Counted from the stretch's first letter, positions 1-10,401 are shown. The stretch is 64,000 bases of DNA from an uncultured Lactobacillus sp. (GCF_948948975.1 NZ_CARBVX010000007.1:29879-93878), one strand, 5' to 3'. The notes: generated from the letters alone by a model not told the origin. Made by a program: numbers and translations.

Positions 1-227
1 TACGAATACAAGTTTTCTATATTTTATTTTGATATTAAAACATAGGGTTATTAGGAAAATAAATTATTAAATTTTAGTGGTTTGTGTAGAGATCTAAAAA
101 CAGTACTTTCTCTTTCTGAACTTAAAAGAAAACAAAGTAGTACTTTGATATACTTATTCTATAAACCGATTAGTAATAAATAAGTAGAAAATCTGGATAT
201 TTTTTATCTCAATTAGGGAGGAATAGT
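1..227. other. Leader region of the defence island, no gene seen
   Basis: No coding region is visible in these 227 AT-rich bases. The only elements I can support are an extended -10 promoter (TGATATACT, 146-154) and the GGGAGG ribosome binding site just before the SIR2 start codon at 228. What lies to the left of the window is unknown. Confidence 0.5.
142..165 (+). promoter_or_regulatory. Extended -10 promoter of the SIR2-HerA genes
   Basis: The sequence TGATATACT (146-154) fits an extended -10 element (TGnTATAMT). No good -35 box lies upstream, as expected for an extended -10 promoter. The surrounding 17 bases ACTTTGATATACTTATT (142-158) recur identically upstream of the first Mrr gene at 10,533-10,549, so the two transcription units of the island may share control. 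Transcription would start near 161, leaving a leader of about 67 nt. Confidence 0.5.
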
Positions 228-1430
228 ATGAATCAACGTGTAATTGATCCAACACAATTTATAGATGATTTACAAGGAAAGAATATTAACTTTTTGATAG
301 GTGCTGGAGCATCAGCTGGATTGGTTAGAACGCTTAATATTTCGCTGCCTAATGAGTCATTTGAAGATTTCTATTCATCGGATGATATAACGCCAGAACA
401 ACGAGCAGTGTTAGATTTTATTTGGTTTCAACTATGGATAAAGGATACGCTAGTTGATGAAGAAAAAATGAAGGAAGTAAAAGAGAAGGGAGACAATAAA
501 AGCGATGTAATAAAAAATTATTATGAATTTGTAAATAACTTAGCAGGTTTGTTAGATGCAGAAGGGTATGATAAGCCAAAACGAGCTAATATTTTTACTA
601 CAAATTATGATTCATTATTTGAATTAGTCTTTGATGAAATATCAAAAAAGAATCGATTAATTTATTTTAATGATGGTAGCAGAGGTTTTTTCAATAGATA
701 TATTTCAACAGAAAATTTTAATCTTAACGTTTCTCATTCGGCCGTAACTGATAATTTTCAACGTAGTATTCCAACTATTAACTTGTTAAAAATACATGGT
801 TCTATTACATGGACTAAGAGTAAGGAAGATAAAATAAAAGTTAGTATGAATTCAGATACTTTTAACAGTTTAGTAGAACTAGGAAATGAGTTGAGCAATA
901 GAATTGACGAACATAGTTCTATTTATAAGGTGTTTTTTGATCACGACCAAGACGTAGATAACGATATTAGAGAAAAACTACTAAACGAATTATTAGAATT
1001 TTATAAGGTAAATCAATATGAAATTGAAAGTTTTATACTAAAGTATCATAATCTTCAAGTGGTAAATCCGACTAAAGAAAAATTTAGAGAAACTGTATTT
1101 CAACAAAATTATTATCAAATGATACGAATGCTAAGCTTTGAATTAGAGAAGAAAAACTCGGTTTTAATAGTATTTGGTTTCTCATTTGCAGATGAGCATA
1201 TTAGAGAAATTGTAAAAAGATCGATAATTAATCCATATTTGAAAGTATTCGTCATTTGTTATGACGCTTCTACTAGAGAAAAAATTAGTAGTATGTTTCA
1301 AGATGTTCAGACTGATAATATTGAGTATCTTCCTTATTCTTTTGAAAAAAATCAAGATGGTCAAGACTTAGAAATACATGGCAATTTCGATTATTTAAAC
1401 TTTTTATTTGGTGATATTAGTAATGGATAA
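228..1430 (+). CDS. SIR2-domain defence protein (probable NADase effector)
   Basis: A 400-residue protein whose SIR2 fold is recognisable throughout: GAGAS at residues 25-29 (nucleotide-binding glycine motif), TTNYD near 124-128, KIHGS near 188-192, and a C-terminal GFSFADEH segment typical of bacterial defence SIR2 proteins (SIR2_2-like). Such proteins usually degrade NAD+ and cause abortive infection rather than deacetylating proteins. The next gene, a HerA-type ATPase, overlaps its end by 8 bp. This is the gene order of the experimentally known SIR2-HerA antiphage system, in which the two proteins assemble into one large complex. The start is supported by GGGAGG six bases upstream. The gene is clearly AT-rich. 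Family assignment is firm; NADase activity is inferred from relatives. Confidence 0.88.
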   Translation: MNQRVIDPTQFIDDLQGKNINFLIGAGASAGLVRTLNISLPNESFEDFYSSDDITPEQRAVLDFIWFQLWIKDTLVDEEKMKEVKEKGDNKSDVIKNYYEFVNNLAGLLDAEGYDKPKRANIFTTNYDSLFELVFDEISKKNRLIYFNDGSRGFFNRYISTENFNLNVSHSAVTDNFQRSIPTINLLKIHGSITWTKSKEDKIKVSMNSDTFNSLVELGNELSNRIDEHSSIYKVFFDHDQDVDNDIREKLLNELLEFYKVNQYEIESFILKYHNLQVVNPTKEKFRETVFQQNYYQMIRMLSFELEKKNSVLIVFGFSFADEHIREIVKRSIINPYLKVFVICYDASTREKISSMFQDVQTDNIEYLPYSFEKNQDGQDLEIHGNFDYLNFLFGDISNG

Positions 1431-3333
1431 CAAAGAGTATATCATTGGGACGGTTAGAGAGATTCAAGGAACTTCAGTTATTGTTCGAATGTTTGAGGGA
1501 GCAGATCAATTTACTTACTTTATTAATGGTAAAAGATACTCTGGAGTGCTTATTGGGTCCTATATTGGAATAAAACGTGGGCAATATCTAATAGTAGAAC
1601 TTATTGAGAAAGAAAGTGCCATTGATAATTTAAATGATATAGAAAATCATACCTTTTCTAAAAAAAGATTTGTTCGTGAATTTTATTTGAAAATAATAGG
1701 ATCTTTTCATCGTGGAATATATACCCAAGGTATGGTGGCATTTCCTCAAATTTTTAATGATGTTGTGCTTTTATCAGACGAACAAATTCATGCTGTGATA
1801 GCTGGTGGCCAAGTTGTAAAAAAGGAGTCTCTTGAATACTTAAAATTAGGAAAAATCTGGCCAAATGGGATTGATTATTATGTACACTGGCCGAATTTGT
1901 TTAATACGCATATTGCGATATTTGGAAATACTGGGAGTGGAAAGTCCAATACTTTAACTAAGCTCTACACCTCTCTGTTTGATTTAGCCAAAGAGAAGAA
2001 AATTGACTTTGGAGAATCAAAATTTTGCTTTTTAGATTTTAATGGAGAATATACTTCTGAAGAGGTCTTCTCTAAAGAAAAAGATGTAATAAAATTATCT
2101 ACTAGAAAACCAGCTGATTCCATACAAGACGAAAATAAATTTTCAGTTCCATATAATGTATTCTGGGACAAAGATTTGCTATCAACTATATTTGGAGCTA
2201 CAGAGCAAACACAGCAACCATTTCTATCTAGGCTAATAAATTTTTATTTTAAGGATGATACTTTTATTGACCATATTTCTAATTATGTGGTGAGAGCTTT
2301 TCAAGAAATATACACTTCTAGTGCAAATTTAGAATCGCTAAATTTGTTAAAAGAGGTTCTTAATGATCTTGCCTTAAATAATGAGGCTGTGAGTGAGTGG
2401 ATTGATAATAGTTTAGTAAATAAAACTACTGGAAAATTTTATTCAACTCATAAATTTGATGGGTGGGATCTATTCAAAAGGGACTCTCTTTATTTTTGGA
2501 ATATAAATACACAAGCTTTGAATTCGGAAATAAAAAACGCCAAAGAAAATATACAGATAGAAACTATATTTGGCTTTCCTCCTAAAGTTTATAATCCAAT
2601 TCATCAATTAAAAATTGCTGCTAAATTGCAAATGATACACGATCTATCAAATCATACAATTCAGTATGATCATTTAGCACCTCTATTGCATCGTATTGAA
2701 GCGAGAAGTAAAGATTTAAATAAAGTAATAATTATTGGGCCAAAAGAACATAAAATTACTGATAATAGAAAGAATATACAAATTATTTCGTTAAAAGATG
2801 TTAATAAAGACATTAGATTATTGATACCTTTATTAGTAGCAAAAGTTACATATTCACATCAAAAATCATCTAATTCTAAACACAAAAAAATATTCAATTT
2901 AATTATTGATGAAGCTCATAATATATTATCGGATCTCTCAGCAGTTGAATCTGAAAAATGGAAGGATTATAGATTAGATGTATTTGAAGAGATAATAAAA
3001 GAGGGAAGAAAATTTGGTTACTATTTAACGATTGCGAGTCAGAGACCCGCTGATATTTCTGCAACTGTTGTTTCTCAGGTACATAATTATTTTATCCACA
3101 GGCTTGTAAATGATAATGACTTAAAAATGCTCCAAAATACTTTATCTGCTTTAGATGCTGTAACTAGGAGCACTATTCCAAATTTATCTCCAGGACAAGC
3201 TATAGTGACTGGAGTTTCTTTTGAACAGCCAGTGGTGGTACAAGTTGATGAATTAGATGATTCAAAGAAACCAAAAAGTTCTAATACTAATTTGTTGAAG
3301 ATATGGGGTAGGGACGAACAGGGGGTAAAATAG
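1423..3333 (+). CDS. herA: HerA-type hexameric ATPase, partner of SIR2
   Basis: Counted from ATG 1423 the protein has 636 residues. A HAS-barrel-like N-terminus (GTVREIQGTSVIV) is followed by Walker A GNTGSGKS (about residues 168-175), Walker B IIDEAH (about 494-499) and a C-terminal segment with SQRPADIS and the HRLVNDND motif, all typical of HerA/FtsK-superfamily ATPases. TTG 1408 and GTG 1411 lie in frame upstream, but ATG 1423 overlaps the SIR2 stop by 8 bp and fits translational coupling. In known SIR2-HerA systems the HerA ring scaffolds SIR2 and can act as helicase or nuclease partner. There is no terminator before the methylase 125 bp downstream, so cotranscription is possible. Confidence 0.88.
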   Translation: MDNKEYIIGTVREIQGTSVIVRMFEGADQFTYFINGKRYSGVLIGSYIGIKRGQYLIVELIEKESAIDNLNDIENHTFSKKRFVREFYLKIIGSFHRGIYTQGMVAFPQIFNDVVLLSDEQIHAVIAGGQVVKKESLEYLKLGKIWPNGIDYYVHWPNLFNTHIAIFGNTGSGKSNTLTKLYTSLFDLAKEKKIDFGESKFCFLDFNGEYTSEEVFSKEKDVIKLSTRKPADSIQDENKFSVPYNVFWDKDLLSTIFGATEQTQQPFLSRLINFYFKDDTFIDHISNYVVRAFQEIYTSSANLESLNLLKEVLNDLALNNEAVSEWIDNSLVNKTTGKFYSTHKFDGWDLFKRDSLYFWNINTQALNSEIKNAKENIQIETIFGFPPKVYNPIHQLKIAAKLQMIHDLSNHTIQYDHLAPLLHRIEARSKDLNKVIIIGPKEHKITDNRKNIQIISLKDVNKDIRLLIPLLVAKVTYSHQKSSNSKHKKIFNLIIDEAHNILSDLSAVESEKWKDYRLDVFEEIIKEGRKFGYYLTIASQRPADISATVVSQVHNYFIHRLVNDNDLKMLQNTLSALDAVTRSTIPNLSPGQAIVTGVSFEQPVVVQVDELDDSKKPKSSNTNLLKIWGRDEQGVK

Positions 3334-3457
3334 TTTTTTAATAAAATATTTGCTTTAATTTAAAATTAAATAAGCCCTAGTGTAGCTTTTTTGGAAGAAG
3401 TATGATTTGTGGTATCAAGGCGTTATATGATAACTATTTAAAAGAAATAAGGAAATA
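3334..3457 (+). other. Spacer between the two defence modules
   Basis: This 124-bp AT-rich gap separates the SIR2-HerA pair from the methylase-helicase pair. I see no convincing terminator: the only hairpin before the T-run near 3,390 has about four base pairs. The sequence AAGGAA (3449-3454) can serve as ribosome binding site for the methylase. An internal promoter cannot be excluded. Confidence 0.4.
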
Positions 3458-6400
3458 TTGAAAAACATGGTTAATCAATTACATATCAAAGATATATTAA
3501 CTAATATGGCCGGTGATGAAGTATCTGTTGATATTCTTGGAAGCTATTTAGGATATACGGTAGGGAAAAACCCTATTAATCCAGACAGTAACTTGAGAAT
3601 ATATTTTACCGACAAAACAGAAGATAAAAATACTGGTGTCATGGCCGTACTAGCAATGCCAGATTTAGATGAAAATTCAAATACAATTCAGATTCGTAAA
3701 CTTTACGAACAGGTAATCGATATTAAGAATAATCAGTTAGGATCAGATTTTTCTGTTTCTGTTGTCGGTTTTATTGGTAAAAAACGTTTAGTTTTCTTCC
3801 CAATAGTAGGTGGAAACAGAGATACTCGCTTAGATATAAATCCTAGAACTGTGGATATTAATCTCTATAAGCGCAATCTAAATTACTTAAAGAACGACGG
3901 TATTGTAGTAGAAGAGAGCCCATTTGGCTTTGGTGCTGAAATTAAGATTGATGACAAAGCATTTAGACGTGAGCTTTCAAGTGGTTTCTTAACTATGGTA
4001 TCTCTTTATAGAAAAAAGCTCTCTGAGTGGATTACTGCTTCAGATCTCAAAAAATACTTGGAAAACTTGGTTTCAGACAAGGCGAAGGTATACATAGAGC
4101 ACAATAATATTAATGAGCTGGTTCAAGATGAATCATACAAAAAAGTTCTATCAACTGTAGTTGATACTATTTCATTAAGACAGTTAATGAGACGCTTTCT
4201 TGAAGGATACTACGGTCCTGATTCATTTGATGTTGATGGAATTGCATTAGGTGTTGGTGATGGAACTCTTGATGAAGCTATTGAAAAAGCTGTTAATATT
4301 GCTAAAAATGTTAGTGAAGAGAAAGAAATTAAGAAGTTGAATAAACAGAAAACAGCTATTGGTCAACTAGATCTATTTGCGGCTAGTTTTACTCCAGAAG
4401 AAATTGAAGCAACTTCTCAAGTTCAAGTGAAAGAAGATCATAAGGACTATCTTGCTGATTTAAGTAAAAATGCCAGCAAGCAGTTTGAATTAGCTTATGG
4501 CGGAGACTTATTCGCTGGTTCTATTGGGGACGCGGCTACTAAAATCGATAATGAATTGGCAAAGCAAAATGATGTAGATTGGGTTAAACCTTATATTGAC
4601 ACTAAAGAAGGTAACTTCAGCTTTAGATTTGAAGATATGCCACCAGAAGCTATCGAAAAGCAGTACGAAGACTCTATGAGTCAAAATGTTCAGATTACTT
4701 TAGATAAGGAAACTAATAAACCAGTAGTTTTCTTTGGTGATGATGAAGTAGAACAGAAGAATAAGGGCGCATATTACACTGATCAACGTTTTGTTGATTA
4801 TATGGTAAATCAGACAGTATCAGTAGAGTTCCAAAATAGATATGACGCTATTAAAACATCGCTCAAAGGAGATGACATTACTGAAATAGATGCAGCTATT
4901 CAGCACTTATTAGATTTGAAGATAGCCGATTTCTCATGTGGTGGGGGATCATTTTTGAGAGGGGCATTTCTTAAAATTGCAGAACAATTCCCTATGTTCA
5001 ATGCATTGGATTATCCTCAAGAAATACGAGAAAAGTACAATTTCCTCAGCAATTCAGAAGATAGTCAATATCTCTGGGAAGACTATGTAATGAAGCATAT
5101 GATCTATGGTGTTGATATTGATTACAAAGCTATTATTATATCAAGTTTAACTTTAACTTTATCATCCCTGGAACATAAACCTAAAAATACTAAGTTACCA
5201 CAACTCATTGGTCGAACGCTTATCCATGCCAACTCATTAATTAATGCTGTTCCTTATTACAAGCGTGAAGAAGTTTTTAGCAAGTATAAGAAAGATATTG
5301 CTAAATTAAGAAAGCTCAAGTTTACCAACTTTTCAGCGTTTACTAAATTACGTGATGATTTAACTGAAAAGGTTATGTCTGAAGCTGGTGATGTATCAAA
5401 ATACGCTAGTTTTCTTGAAATTAATTGTATTGAATTTTGCTTGCCTGAAATTTTCTTTAATGAAGATGGAACTCTTAAAGAACACGGTGGCTTAGATATT
5501 ATTATTGGTAATCCTCCGTGGGAAATTTGGAAGCCAAATTCTGATGAATTTTTTTCAGAATATGAAGCTAGTTATCGTGGTTTACCCAATAAGCGTGCAA
5601 AGAAAAAGCTTGAAAAAGAAATAATTGCTAAGATGCCTAATATTGCAGAAAAATGGCAGGAGGAACAAGATAGAATTAAAACTGCCTCTAAGTACTACAG
5701 ATCAACTGATAATTTCCATTACCAAACCTGGAAGGTTAATGGCAGAAAGACTTCTTCAGACTTGAACTTGTATAAGGTATCACTTGAACGTTTTACTCAA
5801 TTAGCTAAAGACGGTGCATTATTTAGCATTTTAGTACCAGATAATTTTGCAACTGACAACGGATCCACTGGACTACGTCATTTAGTAATTGATCACTATA
5901 AACTTAACGAATTTCTTTCATTTGAAAATAGAAAAGGAATATTTGCAGCGGTAGATAATAGATATAAGTTTGCAGTTCTATCATTTGATGGAATGAATAA
6001 AGATTTAAAAGAAACAGCATTTCGTTCATTCTTCTATCGTCAAAACTTAGATGATTTAAATAATAATACACTTAAGATGTTATATCCTTTTGATTTCTTA
6101 TTTGATATGGAACCAGAACGTTATGCGATGGTCGAGGCACGAAACAAAGAAATTTTTGATCTATTTAGAAAGATTAGGACTACTTTTAAACCTCTAAGAG
6201 ATAGTAAATTAGTTGATTTTAGAAGAGATTTTGATAGAACTAATGATGCTGATAAATTTATTGAGATTAAAGATGCAACAGAAAAAGATGTTCCCTTATA
6301 TGAGGGAAAATATATTAATCAGTTTATAATTGAGCCAGAAAAAATTAAGTATGCAATAAACAAAGAAGTAGCTGAAAGAAAATTAAAAGAAGATATCTCT

Positions 6401-6946
6401 CAGTATAGAATCGGAGTACGGGCAGTGGCTAGCTCTACTAATAAACGTTCACTGATAGCGACCCTGTTGCCTCCACATACTACAAGTATGAATAGCTTGC
6501 TATCACAAAAAAATGCTAACAAGTTTGGTGCCTCAAATAAGTTATTTATTTTAGGTATATTAAACAGTTACGTATTAGATTTTGTTTTAAGGCAATTAAT
6601 TTCTATTAATATCAATCAAATCTATTTACAACAATTGCCGATTCCAAAAGAGTCCGATGTAAGAGACGCGCCATCAATTATTCAAATAACAAAAGAACTT
6701 CTAAAAAAAAATACTAATCACTATCAAGATTTAGATGAAATAGTTGAAGGAAGGAAGTATCAAAATTATAGGTATGAAGAATTGGTTGCTGAGCTTAATG
6801 CACGAGTGATGATTGACTTTGGATTAACTAGACAAGAGATAGTTATCTTGATGCATACTTTTGAAAGTGCAAATCATACTAAAGACGTTCAAGAAGAAAC
6901 TCAACGTATTTTGGATTGCTATGATAAGTTAAGTGAGGAAAGTTAA
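3458..6946 (+). CDS. Large N6-adenine DNA methyltransferase (Eco57I/type IIG-like)
   Basis: A 1,162-residue protein. The SAM-binding motif I (ADFSCGGGSF, about residues 489-498) and catalytic motif IV NPPW (about 683-686) identify an N6-adenine methylase of the Eco57I/type IIG kind. About 450 residues precede motif I and about 450 follow motif IV; the latter probably contain the target-recognition region. I saw no clear PD-(D/E)XK nuclease motif in the N-terminus, so cleavage may be supplied by a partner. The stop codon shares one base with the start of the helicase gene (TAATG), implying coupled translation and joint function. Start is uncertain: TTG 3458 or ATG 3467, with AAGGAA at 3449 closer to TTG. 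It probably protects host DNA. Confidence 0.82.
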   Translation: MKNMVNQLHIKDILTNMAGDEVSVDILGSYLGYTVGKNPINPDSNLRIYFTDKTEDKNTGVMAVLAMPDLDENSNTIQIRKLYEQVIDIKNNQLGSDFSVSVVGFIGKKRLVFFPIVGGNRDTRLDINPRTVDINLYKRNLNYLKNDGIVVEESPFGFGAEIKIDDKAFRRELSSGFLTMVSLYRKKLSEWITASDLKKYLENLVSDKAKVYIEHNNINELVQDESYKKVLSTVVDTISLRQLMRRFLEGYYGPDSFDVDGIALGVGDGTLDEAIEKAVNIAKNVSEEKEIKKLNKQKTAIGQLDLFAASFTPEEIEATSQVQVKEDHKDYLADLSKNASKQFELAYGGDLFAGSIGDAATKIDNELAKQNDVDWVKPYIDTKEGNFSFRFEDMPPEAIEKQYEDSMSQNVQITLDKETNKPVVFFGDDEVEQKNKGAYYTDQRFVDYMVNQTVSVEFQNRYDAIKTSLKGDDITEIDAAIQHLLDLKIADFSCGGGSFLRGAFLKIAEQFPMFNALDYPQEIREKYNFLSNSEDSQYLWEDYVMKHMIYGVDIDYKAIIISSLTLTLSSLEHKPKNTKLPQLIGRTLIHANSLINAVPYYKREEVFSKYKKDIAKLRKLKFTNFSAFTKLRDDLTEKVMSEAGDVSKYASFLEINCIEFCLPEIFFNEDGTLKEHGGLDIIIGNPPWEIWKPNSDEFFSEYEASYRGLPNKRAKKKLEKEIIAKMPNIAEKWQEEQDRIKTASKYYRSTDNFHYQTWKVNGRKTSSDLNLYKVSLERFTQLAKDGALFSILVPDNFATDNGSTGLRHLVIDHYKLNEFLSFENRKGIFAAVDNRYKFAVLSFDGMNKDLKETAFRSFFYRQNLDDLNNNTLKMLYPFDFLFDMEPERYAMVEARNKEIFDLFRKIRTTFKPLRDSKLVDFRRDFDRTNDADKFIEIKDATEKDVPLYEGKYINQFIIEPEKIKYAINKEVAERKLKEDISQYRIGVRAVASSTNKRSLIATLLPPHTTSMNSLLSQKNANKFGASNKLFILGILNSYVLDFVLRQLISININQIYLQQLPIPKESDVRDAPSIIQITKELLKKNTNHYQDLDEIVEGRKYQNYRYEELVAELNARVMIDFGLTRQEIVILMHTFESANHTKDVQEETQRILDCYDKLSEES

Positions 6947-9900
6947 TGACTGATAATAAATTTGAAAATGAACTTTTGGGTAGAAAGGTTATTGATAATC
7001 GGACTGTCTCAATGACAGAAACGTTGAAATACCTTTTAAATAAAGAAGAATTTAGAATTCTCGATGTAGCCGTGGGTTATTTTTATATCAGTGGTTTACT
7101 TTTGTTAAAAAACGAATTTACTAATTTTATGGATAATCGTAATGGTCACTTCCGTATTTTAATGGGAAATGAAACAAATGGTGCTACAGTTAATGTCCTA
7201 GATAGTGGTAAATATCAAAATTATGCTGAATTGATAAAAGCATCTACAGAAAAAGACACTAACAATATATCGGATAAAGAATTTTTAGGTAAGGTAGCTG
7301 AGTGGATTAAAGAGGGCAGAATTGAGGTAAAAGTATATACTGGAACTGCAAATTATTTTCATGCCAAAAGTTATTTGTTTGCTTCGAGCTTAAATACTGG
7401 CTATGGTACGGCTATCGTAGGATCTTCAAACTTTTCTAAATCTGGGTTAGAGGGAAATACAGAATTAAATGTATTAACTCAAGACGGGTTCTTTGCATTA
7501 CATCACTGGTATAACGATTTGTGGCTTTCTAAAGATGAAGTTACAGATTTTGCACCCGACTTAATTAAGATTGCCAATGATAACGGGGCTAAAAAGACAC
7601 TTCAACAATATAAACCAGTTAAAGAAACTTATTATGACTTCGCTAATATTTTTGCTCAGCCTTATGCGCAGTTAGATACCAGTAAGGAATGGGTAAAAGA
7701 ACTGTTTCCGCACCAAAGAAGTGGAATCGTTGCTACAAAAGAAAAACTAGATTCACTAAATACAGCTGTTCTTTCTGATGGAGTAGGTTTAGGAAAAACT
7801 AGAACTGCTGCCGGTGTCATAAGATTATATTTAGAAACTCAAAATATCAATAGAATATTGATTATTGCCGATAATAAGCTGAAAGATCAATGGCATGATG
7901 AATTAAATGCTGTTGGTATAAAAGAGCACGAGTATGAATATATCTCACGTCAGCAACTGGTTAATATGAGCGATGACCAGATTAAAGCTAACAATAACTA
8001 TACTTTAATAATTATTGATGAAGCCCATTTGGGGTTTAAGAATAATAATACTGAAGCTTATAAAAAGGTATTATTTATGAAACAAAACAATCCTAAAGTT
8101 AAAGGTTTATTATTAACTGCTACTCCTTGGAATAACGCTCGTGAAGATGTAATTAATATAGGATCTTTATTCCTTAATGTAAATGGAATTCCTAATGATA
8201 GGAAGTATAAACAATACTTTTTACTTTCGCCCAATAAATTGACTAACAAGGTTGTAAAACACCTTGCTAACGATGATGCAGCTTTTAAAGAGTTTTGGTC
8301 TGATATTTATTTACAAAGAACGAGAAAAACATACGGTGGTAAGGGAACACGCTTCCCACATAGAAACTTTCCTAGTGTTGATATTCCATATGAACCAAGA
8401 AAAAATGAAATCTTTAGCAATAACTTCGATGTAATCTCTGATTTGAAATTTCCATATCAAGATCCAATTAAGTATGTTGATGATAGTAAAGAAGAACTTG
8501 GAGCTAAGCAGCTTAAGATGATGCTTCTTAAAAGAGCTGATTCAAGTTGGAAAGCTTATGTGACTTCATTACAACATATTGTAGATAAGCTAGAAAAATT
8601 AAATGAACTTTACCTAAAACGTATGTCTTACTTAAAGGGTAAAGATTTATTGGGACACTATCGGAGTTTTTTAAGTACTGCATATGGAGTTTTGGAATAC
8701 GAAAATAATGTAAATATTTTATTTAAGGATTTTGAACTGTCTACTCCAGAAGATACCTCGCAACAAACTGTTAAGTCTCAACTTAGAAAACAGCGGTATA
8801 TTGAGAATTTAAAAGCTCAAATTGATGGCCTTACTGTTAAAAATGCTAAGAATGCCATTGAAAAGATGATAGCTGATTATAACAGTGATCTTTCTACTTT
8901 GAAGATGCTGATTGAGAGTTTAAATAAAGCCTACAGCAAGGTTGATGAAAAAGTTGATGAAATTATTAAGTGTATTGATGAAGAACACTCAAAAGGTCAT
9001 AAAATAATATTAGTGTCACAATTTGCAGATACCGTAGAATATTATTATGATAAACTTTATTCTCATTACAATAAGTCTCAGCTTAAATATCCAATGGGGA
9101 TGATTACGGGAGCAGCTAATGCAATAGGCGAAGATGGTGCTTCAGCTAAGATAAACCAAGCCCCATCTACTAAAAAAGAAGTATTAAAGCACTTCTCTCC
9201 ACGTTCTAAGAAGGCAATAGAACTAATCGAAAATAATGAGCAAATTGATTTAGTAGTTGCTACAGATACTATTTCAACTGGTCAAAACTTGCAGGACGCT
9301 GTAACTTTAATGAATATTGATTTACCATATAACCCTATGACTTTGGAACAGAGAATTGGTCGTATTGATAGACCATTGCCTGAAGGTGATAATAACGATC
9401 AAATTTATATTTATACTTTTCCAATTTATCAATCTATTAACTCTCAGTTAAAGATGATGAATAGATTGGGGAGTAAAATGGCTGGTGTTTTGAATGATAC
9501 CGAATTTGATAACGTAGTTTTACCCCAATATGAAGAGTATCTAAAAGATATTAAGGAAAAGAAGCAGAATGCAGTTAAGGCAATGCTTGATAAGACGGAC
9601 GATCAATTAATCAACCACTCTGATTTCTCTTCAGAGAAGCATTCCGAAGCTTATCAGCAGGCAAATAAGCGAATGTATGACTTTAAAGCTAATCAGTTTA
9701 CACCGCTTAAAAATCCATTGATTCCTGATTATAGTTTTTCAAATGGTAAAGATAAGTCTATTGCAGTGGTTGAAATCCAATATTATGATGTAAATGGCTC
9801 ATTTCTTGAAAAAGAGAACATTTTGGTTGATATTGATGCCGCTAAAAAGATTAAAATAATTGAAGCAGAAGAGAATCTCAATGGCGAAATAGGATTTGAT

Positions 9901-10401
9901 ATTCATAACAGTAATGTATTACCAGAAGAAAAAGCTTTAGCAGCGATAGAAAAGGCTAAAGGTCAAATATATCCAGTAATTAAACAGCAAGTGGCTAAAT
10001 ATAATAAACAGCATGAATTTTTTGCTAAAAATATTGATTCAACTAAAAATAAAACATCAGTAAAGGCTGCTGTTGCTTTGCGTACAAGTGCATCTCAAGA
10101 TCCTAAAATGGTGATGTCTAAATTACAATCAGTAAAAGTTGATCCTAAGCGTTTGAAAGATATTACGCAATATGTAGAGACTATTGATAAAGATGATGAT
10201 CTGTTTCCAATAGTTAAAGAAATAGCAGCTAACCCTAATGTATTCTGGCTAGAGATTAAGAATTACATTAAATTTTTTAATCCCGATAATTTACAAGAAA
10301 TGGAAAACGTAGGTAAGGATATACAAAAGGCAAGTACTAGAAAAGCTGACTTGGAGAAGACACAGTATAGAGTTCTAAACGGAAATATTGTAATCAAATA
10401 A
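6946..10401 (+). CDS. PLD-nuclease/SNF2-type helicase fusion, restriction component
   Basis: A 1,151-residue fusion. Residues 1 to about 200 form a PLD-family nuclease-like domain with HAK (about 139-141), then GSSNF (about 158-162) and an Asn/Glu pair downstream; the canonical Asp of the HxKx4D motif is not there. A superfamily 2 helicase follows: Walker A GVGLGKT (about 279-285), IIDEAH (about 355-360), LTATPW (about 391-396) and a C-terminal motif VI EQRIGRIDRP (about 802-811). A helical insert separates the helicase lobes, and about 300 residues follow the motor. ATG overlaps the methylase stop by one base and GAGGAAAG lies just upstream. It probably translocates on DNA and cleaves unmodified invaders. 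A terminator follows at 10,451. Confidence 0.82.
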   Translation: MTDNKFENELLGRKVIDNRTVSMTETLKYLLNKEEFRILDVAVGYFYISGLLLLKNEFTNFMDNRNGHFRILMGNETNGATVNVLDSGKYQNYAELIKASTEKDTNNISDKEFLGKVAEWIKEGRIEVKVYTGTANYFHAKSYLFASSLNTGYGTAIVGSSNFSKSGLEGNTELNVLTQDGFFALHHWYNDLWLSKDEVTDFAPDLIKIANDNGAKKTLQQYKPVKETYYDFANIFAQPYAQLDTSKEWVKELFPHQRSGIVATKEKLDSLNTAVLSDGVGLGKTRTAAGVIRLYLETQNINRILIIADNKLKDQWHDELNAVGIKEHEYEYISRQQLVNMSDDQIKANNNYTLIIIDEAHLGFKNNNTEAYKKVLFMKQNNPKVKGLLLTATPWNNAREDVINIGSLFLNVNGIPNDRKYKQYFLLSPNKLTNKVVKHLANDDAAFKEFWSDIYLQRTRKTYGGKGTRFPHRNFPSVDIPYEPRKNEIFSNNFDVISDLKFPYQDPIKYVDDSKEELGAKQLKMMLLKRADSSWKAYVTSLQHIVDKLEKLNELYLKRMSYLKGKDLLGHYRSFLSTAYGVLEYENNVNILFKDFELSTPEDTSQQTVKSQLRKQRYIENLKAQIDGLTVKNAKNAIEKMIADYNSDLSTLKMLIESLNKAYSKVDEKVDEIIKCIDEEHSKGHKIILVSQFADTVEYYYDKLYSHYNKSQLKYPMGMITGAANAIGEDGASAKINQAPSTKKEVLKHFSPRSKKAIELIENNEQIDLVVATDTISTGQNLQDAVTLMNIDLPYNPMTLEQRIGRIDRPLPEGDNNDQIYIYTFPIYQSINSQLKMMNRLGSKMAGVLNDTEFDNVVLPQYEEYLKDIKEKKQNAVKAMLDKTDDQLINHSDFSSEKHSEAYQQANKRMYDFKANQFTPLKNPLIPDYSFSNGKDKSIAVVEIQYYDVNGSFLEKENILVDIDAAKKIKIIEAEENLNGEIGFDIHNSNVLPEEKALAAIEKAKGQIYPVIKQQVAKYNKQHEFFAKNIDSTKNKTSVKAAVALRTSASQDPKMVMSKLQSVKVDPKRLKDITQYVETIDKDDDLFPIVKEIAANPNVFWLEIKNYIKFFNPDNLQEMENVGKDIQKASTRKADLEKTQYRVLNGNIVIK

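Noticed and set aside
165..172. ACCGATTA before the SIR2 gene as a LytTR site
   Set aside because: It is a single copy; no partner is found 21 bp away on either side.
1182..1364. Minus-strand ORF within the SIR2 gene
   Set aside because: Shadow of the SIR2 coding frame with no ribosome binding site.
3360..3400. Terminator between herA and the methylase
   Set aside because: The only hairpin before the T-run has about four base pairs, too weak to call.
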